A stretch of 7,395 nt of DNA from Ruminococcus sp. (GCA_023667385.1 JAMPAE010000070.1:1-7395); one strand, 5' to 3'; numbered from the stretch's first letter, positions 1-5,921 are shown. The notes: generated from the sequence alone by a model not told the origin. Made by a program: numbers and translations.

Positions 1-719
1 GAGTATCCACCCATCACATCAGCAGGCGTAAGCAACATACTTCCAAAAACAGCCTTCAACTGCTTATCAAGCTCGTTTGCATAGTTGAGCGAGAAGAAAC
101 GCATTCCGATTTCCGGTATGAACACTTTTTTCGGCTCAATGATAACAGTTATCGGCAAGTGATTTGGGTTTGCATCAGACCACATTTTGATTTCTTCAAG
201 TGCAAGCGCAAAATCATAGCAGGTTGAAGCGGCGTCAATAATCGGCGAATGGCAGCACACAAAGCTGACTTTTTTGTTTTTAACAACGGTTTCAATGTCA
301 AGCTCAATGCTCCTGATTCCGAGGTTGAACTGTTCGGTCAGCGTATCACAGGAAAATGAAGTTTTTTCCTTTTTAACTGAGCCAAAGGTGAGCGTTTCAA
401 GGTTTCCGTAAAGCTCCTGATAAGCAGGCACACTCGCTTTTTGATAGCTGTTATGCGTTGCGATGAACGAAACCTCGTTGAGCTTCACTCCGTTTGCAAA
501 GGCAGCTTCCGCATCAAAGCCTGTCATCTTGCTCTCGTTTACGGGAATGTAGCCGCCGCTTTGATAAAGCTGCTCAAGCTGAGCGATTCTTTCCTGCTGC
601 TCAGCAATGTCTGCCTGCTTTTGCTGTTCACCCTGCTGCACAATTGCCGGCATTGCCACAAAAAGGCAAAGCACAACACTGATAAGCGCAGAGATGTACT
701 TGTTGATAAAGTTTCCCAT
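1..719 (-). CDS. Ca2+-dependent PI-PLC-like phosphodiesterase, N-terminal 239 codons (partial, runs off left edge)
   Basis: This reading frame is open from the ATG at 719-717 to the window edge. AGGGG lies a few bases upstream in good ribosome-binding position. Residues 8-28 form a hydrophobic signal peptide or membrane anchor. Residues about 30-52 are rich in Gln and Glu and look like a short coiled coil. The catalytic domain follows: IATHNSY (86-92) carries the first catalytic His (H89) with N90; GIRSIELDIE (134-143) supplies acidic residues typical of Ca2+ ligands (E139, D141); CCHSP (155-159) holds the second His (H157); and WSDANPNHLPITVIIEPK (180-197) is characteristic of the Ca2+-dependent PI-PLC-C1 group (Streptomyces PLC1-like). 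Such enzymes cleave phosphatidylinositol or similar phosphodiesters outside the cytoplasm. The true substrate here is unknown. It begins 20 bases after the MATE stop, so it is probably co-transcribed with that pump. The C-terminal part is not visible. Confidence 0.82.
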   Translation of the reverse strand, partial: MGNFINKYISALISVVLCLFVAMPAIVQQGEQQKQADIAEQQERIAQLEQLYQSGGYIPVNESKMTGFDAEAAFANGVKLNEVSFIATHNSYQKASVPAYQELYGNLETLTFGSVKKEKTSFSCDTLTEQFNLGIRSIELDIETVVKNKKVSFVCCHSPIIDAASTCYDFALALEEIKMWSDANPNHLPITVIIEPKKVFIPEIGMRFFSLNYANELDKQLKAVFGSMLLTPADVMGGY

Positions 720-739
720 TAGTATTTCCCCTGTTCTTT

Positions 740-2086
740 TTAAATTTCGCTGTGAGCTTGTATTTTAAATAATCCGCTTCTGAATTTTTTTGAGATCAGC
801 GGCGCAACAAACAAAATTGCTTTTGCAACGTTGTCCGCAATCATGCAGTACCACACTGCTGTTAAATCATAGTTCCAAACTTTTACGCACAGGAATGTGA
901 ACAGGATTCTGATGCACCACATACTGAACGTTTCAATAATAAATGCGTACTTCGTTCTGCCGAGTCCATAGAAGATGCCCTCCATGACAATCATGATGCC
1001 GAAAAACGGCTCGGAAAATGCAACAAGCCTGAGCATTTGCGCTCCCAAAACTGCAACAGAATCAATCTTTGTGAAAACATACATCAGCGGCAGCGAAATC
1101 TTATAAAGTATCACGCCGTTGAGTATCATCATAACGATTGTGATTGCAACGCTGAGCCTGCCAACAGAGTTAAACTTTTTCCTGTCACCCTCGCCAAGGG
1201 AATTGCCAACCATGGTTGATGTTGCCGTCCTCAGGCCGTAACCGGGAATATAGAAAATTGTTTCGGCAGTGACGGCAATTGAATGTGCCGCAAAAACAGT
1301 TGTGCCCATGTTAGTAACAAGGCTTGCAAACACAACATATCCCATGCAGGAAACAACGCTCGTCATCATAACAGGCAGGCTGATTTTGCCGCATTCTTTC
1401 ATGATTGCTTTGTCGAAACTGAGAGTTTTCAGTTTATATTTCAAAAGTGTTTTGCGTCTGTATGCGATATACATACCAACACCTGCAACCGTATAGGACA
1501 CAGCCGTTCCGATTGCCGCACCTGTGACGCCGAGCGAGCAGACGTAAATCAGAAGATAGTTCAGCCCAATGTTGAGCAGATTTGCACCAAGATTAATCAG
1601 CATTGGTGTTGCAGTATCCTTTGTTGCCCTGATTGCAGAGCCGAAAAGCATACTTGCAATTCTGAACACCATCGGCACACTTATAATGAAAAAGTAAATT
1701 GAGGCTTGGCGCTGAATATCCACCTCTGCACCCATCCATTTTGGAATGAACGGGCTGAGTGCCATTGACAGACCTCCGATGACCGCACCTGAAAGCAAAA
1801 CAAAAATCAGCGTTTGCCTTGAAAGGCGTTTGACCATATTCCTGTTGCCGCTGCCGACCGCACGAGAAATGAGCGCAAGAATGCCGACACCAAGTGCAGA
1901 CGGAATGCTGTGCACCAGCCATGAAACCGTTGTGGTGACGCTGACGCTTGCCGTTGCCGCCTCTCCCAGCCTGCCAACCATCGCCGTGTCAACATATTGA
2001 AGCAGGGTTGACATCACCTCTTCAATGACAGTGGGAATTGAAAGCAAAATTAAGTTTTTCAATAAATCTAAAGTTCTGTTTTTCAT
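740..2086 (-). CDS. MATE-family multidrug/cation antiporter
   Basis: The product is a 448-residue inner-membrane protein, a normal size for the MATE (NorM/DinF/MepA-type) family, with about 12 hydrophobic helices in two repeated halves. The start is recognisable: a short basic N-terminus, then helix 1 and the family-typical stretch IEEVMSTLLQYVDTAMVGRL at about 21-40. Pumps of this family expel cationic drugs, dyes or metabolites in exchange for Na+ or H+; the substrate cannot be read from sequence. The frame also stays open upstream to a TTG at 2122, but that TTG is part of a good -35 box. The ATG at 2086 is therefore preferred, although it has no clear ribosome binding site. It has its own promoter and is separated from the ABC exporter genes upstream by a terminator. 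The PI-PLC-like gene follows after 20 bases. Confidence 0.93.
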   Translation of the reverse strand: MKNRTLDLLKNLILLSIPTVIEEVMSTLLQYVDTAMVGRLGEAATASVSVTTTVSWLVHSIPSALGVGILALISRAVGSGNRNMVKRLSRQTLIFVLLSGAVIGGLSMALSPFIPKWMGAEVDIQRQASIYFFIISVPMVFRIASMLFGSAIRATKDTATPMLINLGANLLNIGLNYLLIYVCSLGVTGAAIGTAVSYTVAGVGMYIAYRRKTLLKYKLKTLSFDKAIMKECGKISLPVMMTSVVSCMGYVVFASLVTNMGTTVFAAHSIAVTAETIFYIPGYGLRTATSTMVGNSLGEGDRKKFNSVGRLSVAITIVMMILNGVILYKISLPLMYVFTKIDSVAVLGAQMLRLVAFSEPFFGIMIVMEGIFYGLGRTKYAFIIETFSMWCIRILFTFLCVKVWNYDLTAVWYCMIADNVAKAILFVAPLISKKFRSGLFKIQAHSEI

Positions 2087-2093
2087 GGCTATT

Positions 2094-2122
2094 ATTCTAT
2101 CATGGTTGGTGGCAAATTGCAA
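2094..2122 (-). promoter_or_regulatory. Sigma-A-type promoter of the MATE-PLC operon
   Basis: Reading the minus strand, TTGCAA (2122-2117) is followed after exactly 17 bases by TAGAAT (2099-2094). A TG one base before the -10 makes it an extended -10 element. It lies downstream of the terminator that ends the exporter operon. The expected start of transcription, about seven bases after the -10, falls at or next to the MATE ATG at 2086. Confidence 0.66.
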
Positions 2123-2181
2123 ATGATTCGGAGAAATGTAACACCATGTTCATCCATTTTTCTCAAAAGCTGATTCTCTAC

Positions 2182-2214
2182 AAAAAGCACCGAGCTTTAT
2201 TGCCCGATGCTTTT
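2182..2214 (-). terminator. Rho-independent terminator of the TetR-ABC exporter operon
   Basis: As minus-strand RNA, AAAAGCATCGGGC (2214-2202) pairs along its whole 13-base length, with two G-U pairs, with GCTCGGTGCTTTT (2195-2183) around the six-base loop AATAAA. The 3' arm runs into a U tract of five. The plus-strand RNA would instead have two A-C mismatches, which fixes the direction. It starts 18 bases after the permease stop. Confidence 0.85.
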
Positions 2215-2232
2215 GCTATACTTTTCAAGTAT

Positions 2233-3132
2233 TTACTCTTTAACCAAACGTTTTCTATGGTTAATTCCAATGTAAATTGCCATCAACAAAACAACAGTCA
2301 ATGTAATAATCACATATTTGACGGGAGTTTCAACAAGACTGCCAAAGAAATAAAGGTTGCAGTCAACCGAATCGCCGATTTGCGTGATTACGTCAGATGG
2401 AAATCCCATTCCCTCAAGCTCTGCAAAAACACCTCTCATGGCGTGAGTTCTGAGCAGAGACGTTGCATAGGTGCCCGGGAAGAATGAAATCACTTTTTGC
2501 AGTGCAGGCGAGAAAGATGAAATCGGCATATACGCACCGCAGATGAAACCATATAATGAGCTTACCATTGTTCCGACTGCGGAAATCTGCCCCTGAGTGC
2601 GCAGAAAAACGTTGATGATTGATGAAAGCAGCGTGCCGAACATCACAATCAAAAGAATGTCGAGCAAAATGCAGGCAATGTCCGCCGCTGAAAAATACCA
2701 TCCGACTTTACCGATATACACAAGCTCAATTGCAAATGCAACAAGGCAGATAATCAGCGTTGAAATAAAAGTTGCAATGTAATAGCTGAGCGCCAAAACG
2801 GATTTTTTGACAGGCGTGATCGTGATGTCCTTAATCGGTCCGTATACCCTGTCCTGCACCATCAGCATATTTGAACAAAACGCAATTGTTACACAGCAAA
2901 CGGCAAGCAATGATGAGCAAAGCTCACCGCCGGCAAAGCCGTTGATAAGCTTTTCGGGAAGCTCCACACCGGCAGGCATGGAAGAAGTGAATGCATCACG
3001 ATAAACATTACCGAGAAACGTTGTGTAAAGCACCAGCAAAATTACCGGCGTTATCAGCGACGTGAAAAACATCCCTTTATCTTTGAAGAACAGCTTCACG
3101 TTTCGCTTAATCAGTGCACGAAGTTCATTCAT
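2233..3132 (-). CDS. ABC-2-type transporter permease
   Basis: The product is a 299-residue integral membrane protein with a basic amphipathic N-terminus (residues 1-20) and six hydrophobic segments at roughly 23-43, 72-94, 114-140, 146-174, 184-205 and 271-290. This is the layout of ABC-2 permeases of the DrrB type. The stretch GQISAVGTMVSSLYGFICGA (181-200), followed by YMPISSF and later FFPGTYATSLLR, is typical of the conserved core of these exporters. It should form the membrane channel for the ATPase encoded just upstream. The ATG at 3132 overlaps the last eight bases of the ATPase gene (ATGAATGA), and its GGAGG ribosome binding site lies inside that gene, suggesting translational coupling. 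The cargo is unknown; drugs, antimicrobial peptides or lipids are typical for the family. Confidence 0.92.
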   Translation of the reverse strand: MNELRALIKRNVKLFFKDKGMFFTSLITPVILLVLYTTFLGNVYRDAFTSSMPAGVELPEKLINGFAGGELCSSLLAVCCVTIAFCSNMLMVQDRVYGPIKDITITPVKKSVLALSYYIATFISTLIICLVAFAIELVYIGKVGWYFSAADIACILLDILLIVMFGTLLSSIINVFLRTQGQISAVGTMVSSLYGFICGAYMPISSFSPALQKVISFFPGTYATSLLRTHAMRGVFAELEGMGFPSDVITQIGDSVDCNLYFFGSLVETPVKYVIITLTVVLLMAIYIGINHRKRLVKE

Positions 3133-4042
3133 TTTCTTCGCCTCCTGTCAGTTTTTCTCCTGTCACGGCAAGGAACACGTCGTCCATCTTGCCTTTTGTG
3201 AGCTCATAATCAGTGAACAACTGCGGATTTTCCGCAATGAGCCTTGTTGCTTCGGCGCAGTTTGCAACCTCAAGTCTATAAGCTGAAGCAACTTTTTCAT
3301 AAGGCTTGCCGAGCTGCTTAACCTGCGCTTCATCAAGGTTATAAATTGTGATGAAATCGCCGGTGTATTCATTTTTAAGCTGCTGCACAGTCCCCTCTGC
3401 GGCAATTTTTCCGTGATTTAAAATCACAACGTAATCCGCATCTGTTGCTTCTTCCATGTAATGCGTTGTCAGGAAAACTGTGATTTCTTCGGTTTCACGC
3501 AGTTTTTTGATGACAGACCAAACAAGCTTTCTTGTTTGAGGGTCAAGGCCTGTTGTCGGCTCATCAAGAATCAGAATTTTCGGCTTGTGAAGCAAGGCAC
3601 GTGCAATGTCGATGCGTCGTTTTTCTCCTCCGGAAAGTTTGCCGAATGTACGCTTGAGCAAACCCTCGAACTCAAGCAGCTTTGCAAGCTCATCAAGGCG
3701 GTTCTTGAACTGCTCACCTCTGATTCCGTAAAGTGCGGCACGGCTTTCAAGGTTATCTTTAACCGAAAGCGTTTTGTCAAGTGCTGAATTTTGAAACACA
3801 ACGCCAAGCTCTCGTTTAATTTTGTCAATACTGCGATCGAGATCCTCGCCATTAACAAACACCTTACCCGCATCTTTTGCAAGCTGACCGCAGATGATTG
3901 AAATGGTTGTGCTTTTTCCTGCGCCGTTGAGCCCAAGGAAAGCAAAAAGCTCACCTTTATTTACGCTGAAGCTCAAATTCTCAACCGCTTTGACTTCGCC
4001 GAAAGATTTAGATAAGTTTTCAATCTCAATGACTTTCATCAT
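3125..4042 (-). CDS. ABC transporter ATP-binding protein (drug-export type)
   Basis: This 305-residue cytoplasmic ATPase has all the family motifs in order: Walker A GLNGAGKST (37-45), Q-loop Gln at 84, signature LSGGE (136-140), Walker B ILILDE (156-161), D-loop GLD (165-167) and the switch His at 194 in TTHYMEEA. After residue 220 comes a C-terminal extension ending in KGKMDDVFLAVTG, common in DrrA/CcmA-like exporter ATPases that partner with ABC-2 permeases. It probably works as a dimer powering the permease encoded next. Two adjacent ATGs (4042 and 4039) are possible starts. AAAGGAGG lies six bases before the first, which is chosen. The gene overlaps the end of the TetR gene by 17 bases, so its ribosome binding site is inside that gene. 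Confidence 0.95.
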   Translation of the reverse strand: MMKVIEIENLSKSFGEVKAVENLSFSVNKGELFAFLGLNGAGKSTTISIICGQLAKDAGKVFVNGEDLDRSIDKIKRELGVVFQNSALDKTLSVKDNLESRAALYGIRGEQFKNRLDELAKLLEFEGLLKRTFGKLSGGEKRRIDIARALLHKPKILILDEPTTGLDPQTRKLVWSVIKKLRETEEITVFLTTHYMEEATDADYVVILNHGKIAAEGTVQQLKNEYTGDFITIYNLDEAQVKQLGKPYEKVASAYRLEVANCAEATRLIAENPQLFTDYELTKGKMDDVFLAVTGEKLTGGEENE

Positions 4043-4631
4043 GAAAATCCTCCTTTAGGATAAATTTACTTTCACTGCGCTTTTTAAATTGGTGCATGAT
4101 TCCCTCAAATGAGTCTGTCAGCACTTGGCTCACAAGCTCAAAATCCCAGTTAAGATATGACGTTGCGAGCATGGTGGCAATGCCGTGCACCGTGACCCAC
4201 ATTTCAAGGTGAAACAGCTCTGCGCTTTGCAAATCAAGCCCTGTTGCACCCTGAACAACACCCATCATCATGTTCCATGTTTCGTCTGCGCCCTGATTCT
4301 CCCTTGAGCGGCTTCGCATAAAAAGCAGCTTAAACAGCTCCTTTTCCTCGCCTGCAAAGCGGATATACGCAATTCCGCTCGCCTTATATTCCGGATATTT
4401 TCCGCCTGCGATTTCACGCTGCATATATTCATGATAAAGCTCATAGGCAGATTTTATCACATCGGATTTGAGCTGATCCATGGTGTCGTAATTTGAAAAA
4501 ACAGGCTGAGTTGAACAGCCAAGCCTTGCCGCAACAGCCCTTGCGTTAAGCTCCTGCTCACCACCCTCACGAATGATGTTCATTGCAGTTTCGATTATGT
4601 CTTGCTTTGTCACTTTTGCTTTTGGCGGCAT
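4026..4631 (-). CDS. TetR/AcrR-family repressor of the exporter operon
   Basis: The product is a 201-residue regulator. Residues 7-53 form the TetR DNA-binding domain: VTKQDIIETAMNIIREGG is helix 1, and NARAVAARLGCSTQPVFSNY (29-48) is the helix-turn-helix. The C-terminal ligand-binding half contains EMWVTVHGIATMLAT at about 143-157, like the W-x-x-VHG motif of the WHG-type TetR C-terminal domain. The frame extends five codons upstream to a TTG, but those codons contain the GGGAG ribosome binding site eight bases before the ATG at 4631, so the ATG is chosen. It is the first gene of the operon, and a symmetrical operator sits on its own promoter. It most likely represses itself and the ABC exporter until an exported or toxic ligand binds. 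The ligand is unknown. Confidence 0.93.
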   Translation of the reverse strand: MPPKAKVTKQDIIETAMNIIREGGEQELNARAVAARLGCSTQPVFSNYDTMDQLKSDVIKSAYELYHEYMQREIAGGKYPEYKASGIAYIRFAGEEKELFKLLFMRSRSRENQGADETWNMMMGVVQGATGLDLQSAELFHLEMWVTVHGIATMLATSYLNWDFELVSQVLTDSFEGIMHQFKKRSESKFILKEDFHDESH

Positions 4632-4645
4632 CTCATCATCTCCCA

Positions 4646-4675
4646 AATAACAATCGTTATATAACAGTTGTTATT
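4646..4675. promoter_or_regulatory. TetR-family operator: two abutting 14-bp palindromes
   Basis: On the plus strand, ATAACAATCGTTAT (4647-4660) is directly followed by ATAACAGTTGTTAT (4661-4674). Each fits ATAAC-N4-GTTAT, and with the flanking bases they form a 30-base near-palindrome with 26 of 30 positions symmetrical. It overlaps the last three bases of the -10 box and covers the likely transcription start. A bound repressor would block the promoter. The paired layout suggests two repressor dimers binding side by side, as known for QacR. Confidence 0.85.
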
Positions 4676-4701
4676 ATACATCTCTATCCGTGTTTTGTCA
4701 A
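4673..4701 (-). promoter_or_regulatory. Consensus sigma-A promoter of the TetR-ABC exporter operon
   Basis: On the minus strand, TTGACA (4701-4696), a 17-base spacer and TATAAT (4678-4673) match the housekeeping consensus at every position. Such a strong promoter fits a gene kept off by the overlapping operator and released strongly on induction. Transcription should start near 4666, inside the operator, giving a leader of about 35 bases before the TetR ATG. Confidence 0.9.
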
Positions 4702-4760
4702 GCTTTTTTAATGTTAACAAAATGACGGCAAATTATTAACAAAAAGGTTTTTTAACTTTA

Positions 4761-4789
4761 ATTTTGATTTTAAGTACCTCTCTTATACT
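4761..4789 (+). promoter_or_regulatory. Possible promoter of the candidate small RNA
   Basis: TATACT at 4784-4789 is a reasonable -10 box and places the transcription start at about 4796, exactly the first base of the long hairpin. The -35 region (ATTTTG at 17 bases, TTTTGA at 16 bases) is poor. An activator or an alternative sigma factor may therefore be involved, or the promoter may be weak. Confidence 0.45.
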
Positions 4790-4795
4790 CTAATT

Positions 4796-4926
4796 GTGCG
4801 ATGGAGATAGCAACGTGTTTTTTTCCGATTTTTCACGTTGCACCCTCCTCTCCACCGCACTCCCCTCTCCTTTCAAATATATTGAACCGAAGCAGCCTAA
4901 CCCCAATAGGCTGCTTTGGTTTTGTT
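4796..4926 (+). ncRNA. Candidate CU-rich small RNA, unassigned family
   Basis: This is a roughly 130-base transcription unit with no supported protein. It opens with a long hairpin: GTGCGATGGAGA (4796-4807) pairs with TCTCCACCGCAC (4849-4860) with one A-C mismatch, and GCAACGTG (4810-4817) pairs perfectly with CACGTTGC (4834-4841). Between these helices is an asymmetric internal loop exposing ACCCTCC (4842-4848), and the apical loop (4818-4833) is almost all U. A single-stranded linker with CTCCCCTCTCC follows, then a terminator hairpin whose loop is ACCCCAA. Three exposed C-rich patches resemble those used by base-pairing small RNAs of Bacillota (RsaE/RoxS, LhrC, FsrA) to block Shine-Dalgarno sequences, so trans-regulation of mRNAs is the likely role. 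That role is inferred from layout only. I did not recognise it as 6S, SRP, tmRNA or a known riboswitch. Confidence 0.6.
4885..4926 (+). terminator. Rho-independent terminator of the candidate small RNA
   Basis: AACCGAAGCAGCCTA (4885-4899) pairs with TAGGCTGCTTTGGTT (4907-4921) over 15 bases with one G-U pair, around the loop ACCCCAA, and runs into TTTTGTT. On the minus strand no U tract follows the hairpin, so it works in the plus direction. No plus-strand protein gene precedes it, which is the main reason to propose an RNA gene here. Confidence 0.85.
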
Positions 4927-4930
4927 CAGG

Positions 4931-4945
4931 CACTTTATTAAAGTG
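4931..4945. repeat. Short perfect inverted repeat
   Basis: CACTTTA and TAAAGTG flank a single central T. The repeat lies between the small RNA terminator and the terminator of the spoIIQ-like gene. It could be a protein-binding site, but nothing nearby needs one, and chance in AT-rich DNA is possible. Confidence 0.3.
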
Positions 4946-4983
4946 AAAAGTCATCATGCACCTTTCCTGAAACCTGAAGCATT

Positions 4984-5015
4984 AAAAAAGCAGTACCTCA
5001 TCATGGTACCGCTTT
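4984..5015 (-). terminator. Rho-independent terminator of the spoIIQ-like gene
   Basis: On the minus strand, AAAGCGGTACC (5015-5005) pairs with GGTACTGCTTT (4997-4987) with one G-U pair around a seven-base loop, and the RNA ends in six U residues. It begins four bases after the stop codon of the M23 gene. Confidence 0.92.
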
Positions 5016-5019
5016 CGTA

Positions 5020-5763
5020 TTATCTTGCGTTCATCGCCTGAAACGGGTCAACTGTTTTTCCGTTTTGAATTGCTTCAAAGTGAAGATGTGTTCCATCCTC
5101 GGCTTCAATCGGAATCACATCAATCTCACCGATTACATCACCTGTTTTCACGGTTTCATCAATTTTGACAGCCGTGTTCTGCTTGATTCCGCAATATCGG
5201 CCGGTGAAATCACCATAATCAATTTCAATCACATAACCCCACTTAATATCTGAAATCACTTTTGTCACTTTTCCGTTGCCGATTGAATAAACTTCTTCGC
5301 CCTCATCAACTGCAAAATCAACACCGTTGTGAGTTCGCCAATCTTCCATTGTTTTGCTGTATACAGGCTCATTCGGTGAAAATTTGCGGATGACATCGCC
5401 GCCTGACGGCAAAACAAACTCACGGTTAACAATCTTTGCCTCCTGCGTTGTTGCAGGTGCAGTTGTTTGCGGCTGTGTTGTTGTGGGCGCAGCCGTTGTT
5501 TCTTGCGTTGTTGGCTCAGCGTTGTTAATCGGCACGGTTTCAAGGTCACGCTCATCGGGAATGTCCGTTTGATTCGCCTCAACCGGTTCAGTGAAACCTG
5601 TTGTTGCCGCACGGTCAAGCTGCTGAGTTTTCTGCCCAACTCTGTCGGAAGTGTAATATGCAACAACAACGCTGACGATAATTGCACAGAAAGCGACTGC
5701 CGCCGTGATATAAAATCCTTTGCCCGATGAAATTTTTTCAAAGGCACTGCTTCTTCTTTTCAT
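5020..5763 (-). CDS. spoIIQ: SpoIIQ-like M23 (LytM) metallopeptidase, membrane-anchored
   Basis: This 247-residue protein has a basic N-terminus, one transmembrane helix (about 16-37), a Thr/Pro-rich linker (about 84-107) and a C-terminal LytM domain (about 115-242). The zinc and catalytic residues are all present: H145 and D149 in WRTHNGVDF, and H226 and H228 in DGTHLHFE. Clostridial SpoIIQ keeps an intact zinc site, whereas the Bacillus subtilis protein is known to be degenerate. In the family, SpoIIQ sits in the forespore membrane and pairs with mother-cell SpoIIIAH across the intermembrane space during engulfment. The ATG at 5763 is chosen because the in-frame GTG four codons upstream is part of the AGGTGG ribosome binding site. 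An upstream sigma-F-like promoter supports the SpoIIQ call. A general cell-wall endopeptidase remains possible. The gene is divergent from lexA and ends in its own terminator. Confidence 0.78.
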   Translation of the reverse strand: MKRRSSAFEKISSGKGFYITAAVAFCAIIVSVVVAYYTSDRVGQKTQQLDRAATTGFTEPVEANQTDIPDERDLETVPINNAEPTTQETTAAPTTTQPQTTAPATTQEAKIVNREFVLPSGGDVIRKFSPNEPVYSKTMEDWRTHNGVDFAVDEGEEVYSIGNGKVTKVISDIKWGYVIEIDYGDFTGRYCGIKQNTAVKIDETVKTGDVIGEIDVIPIEAEDGTHLHFEAIQNGKTVDPFQAMNAR

Positions 5764-5799
5764 TGTTTTAACCACCTATCAATCTAAAATTCCTAACAA

Positions 5800-5829
5800 T
5801 ATTTTTGCCGATTAACAGTAAAGCTATAC
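5800..5829 (-). promoter_or_regulatory. Sigma-F-like (forespore) promoter upstream of spoIIQ-like gene
   Basis: On the minus strand, GTATA (5829-5825) is followed after 15 bases by GGCAAAAATA (5809-5800). These match the remembered B. subtilis sigma-F pattern GYWTA, about 15-16 bases, GGNRANANTW at all fixed positions. The predicted start lies about 30 bases before the ATG, leaving room for the AGGTGG site at 5778-5773. B. subtilis spoIIQ is known to be sigma-F dependent. Confidence 0.62.
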
Positions 5830-5855
5830 AGGCGAAAAAATTTTTTTAAAAATCA

Positions 5856-5871
5856 GCAAACAAATGTTTGC
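5856..5871. promoter_or_regulatory. LexA operator 1 (SOS box), overlapping lexA -35
   Basis: GCAAACAAATGTTTGC is a perfect 7-bp inverted repeat around a central AA. It fits 13 of 14 positions of the Bacillota SOS box CGAACRNRYGTTYG, differing only in having A for G in the left half. Its right end overlaps the -35 box of the lexA promoter, so bound LexA would exclude RNA polymerase. It also lies 26 bases upstream of the sigma-F-like -35 element facing the other way. Confidence 0.85.
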
Positions 5872-5896
5872 AATTTGCAAAAGTATGTGTTATAAT
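5868..5896 (+). promoter_or_regulatory. lexA promoter
   Basis: TTGCAA (5868-5873), a 17-base spacer and TATAAT (5891-5896) form a strong housekeeping promoter, with TG one base before the -10 as an extended element. Transcription should start near 5903, between the two LexA boxes. Confidence 0.88.
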
Positions 5897-5907
5897 GATT
5901 GCGGTAT

Positions 5908-5921
5908 AAAACAAATGTTTG
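5908..5921. promoter_or_regulatory. LexA operator 2 (SOS box), just after the lexA start of transcription
   Basis: AAAACAAATGTTTG shares the 12-base core ACAAATGTTTGC (5911-5922) with operator 1 and fits 12 of 14 positions of the Bacillota SOS consensus. The two centres are 51 bases apart, about five helical turns, so the boxes face the same side of the DNA. The box covers roughly +5 to +18 of the transcript. Confidence 0.8.

Noticed and set aside
441..722. Plus-strand open frame of 93 codons.
   Set aside because: It is antisense to the PI-PLC-like gene, which has catalytic motifs, a signal segment and a ribosome binding site; no promoter or family features support the plus-strand frame.
2090..2104. 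Tiny upstream frame ATG-ATA-GAA-TAA just before the MATE gene, as a possible leader peptide.
   Set aside because: It overlaps the -10 box, so it would not be transcribed from the predicted start; probably coincidence.
2087..2122. Longer MATE start at the in-frame TTG, adding 12 residues.
   Set aside because: No ribosome binding site, residues unlike MATE N-termini, and the TTG lies in the -35 box of the predicted promoter.
4735..4756. Imperfect inverted repeat of TTAAC, A5, GG and T6 ahead of the candidate small RNA promoter.
   Set aside because: Low-complexity AT sequence with an uneven match; could be an operator but is equally likely by chance in such DNA.
4783..4860. Minus-strand 25-codon frame starting with GTG, preceded by AAAGGAG at ideal spacing, encoding a very basic peptide.
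   Set aside because: The purine-rich site is simply the complement of the CU-rich tract of the candidate RNA. There is no good minus-strand promoter and no terminator in that direction, and the frame lies across a perfect hairpin. A small protein cannot be fully excluded.
5440..5530. GTTGTT-rich low-complexity stretch resembling a repeat array.
   Set aside because: It is the Thr/Pro-rich linker of the SpoIIQ-like protein read from the opposite strand, without a regular repeat unit.
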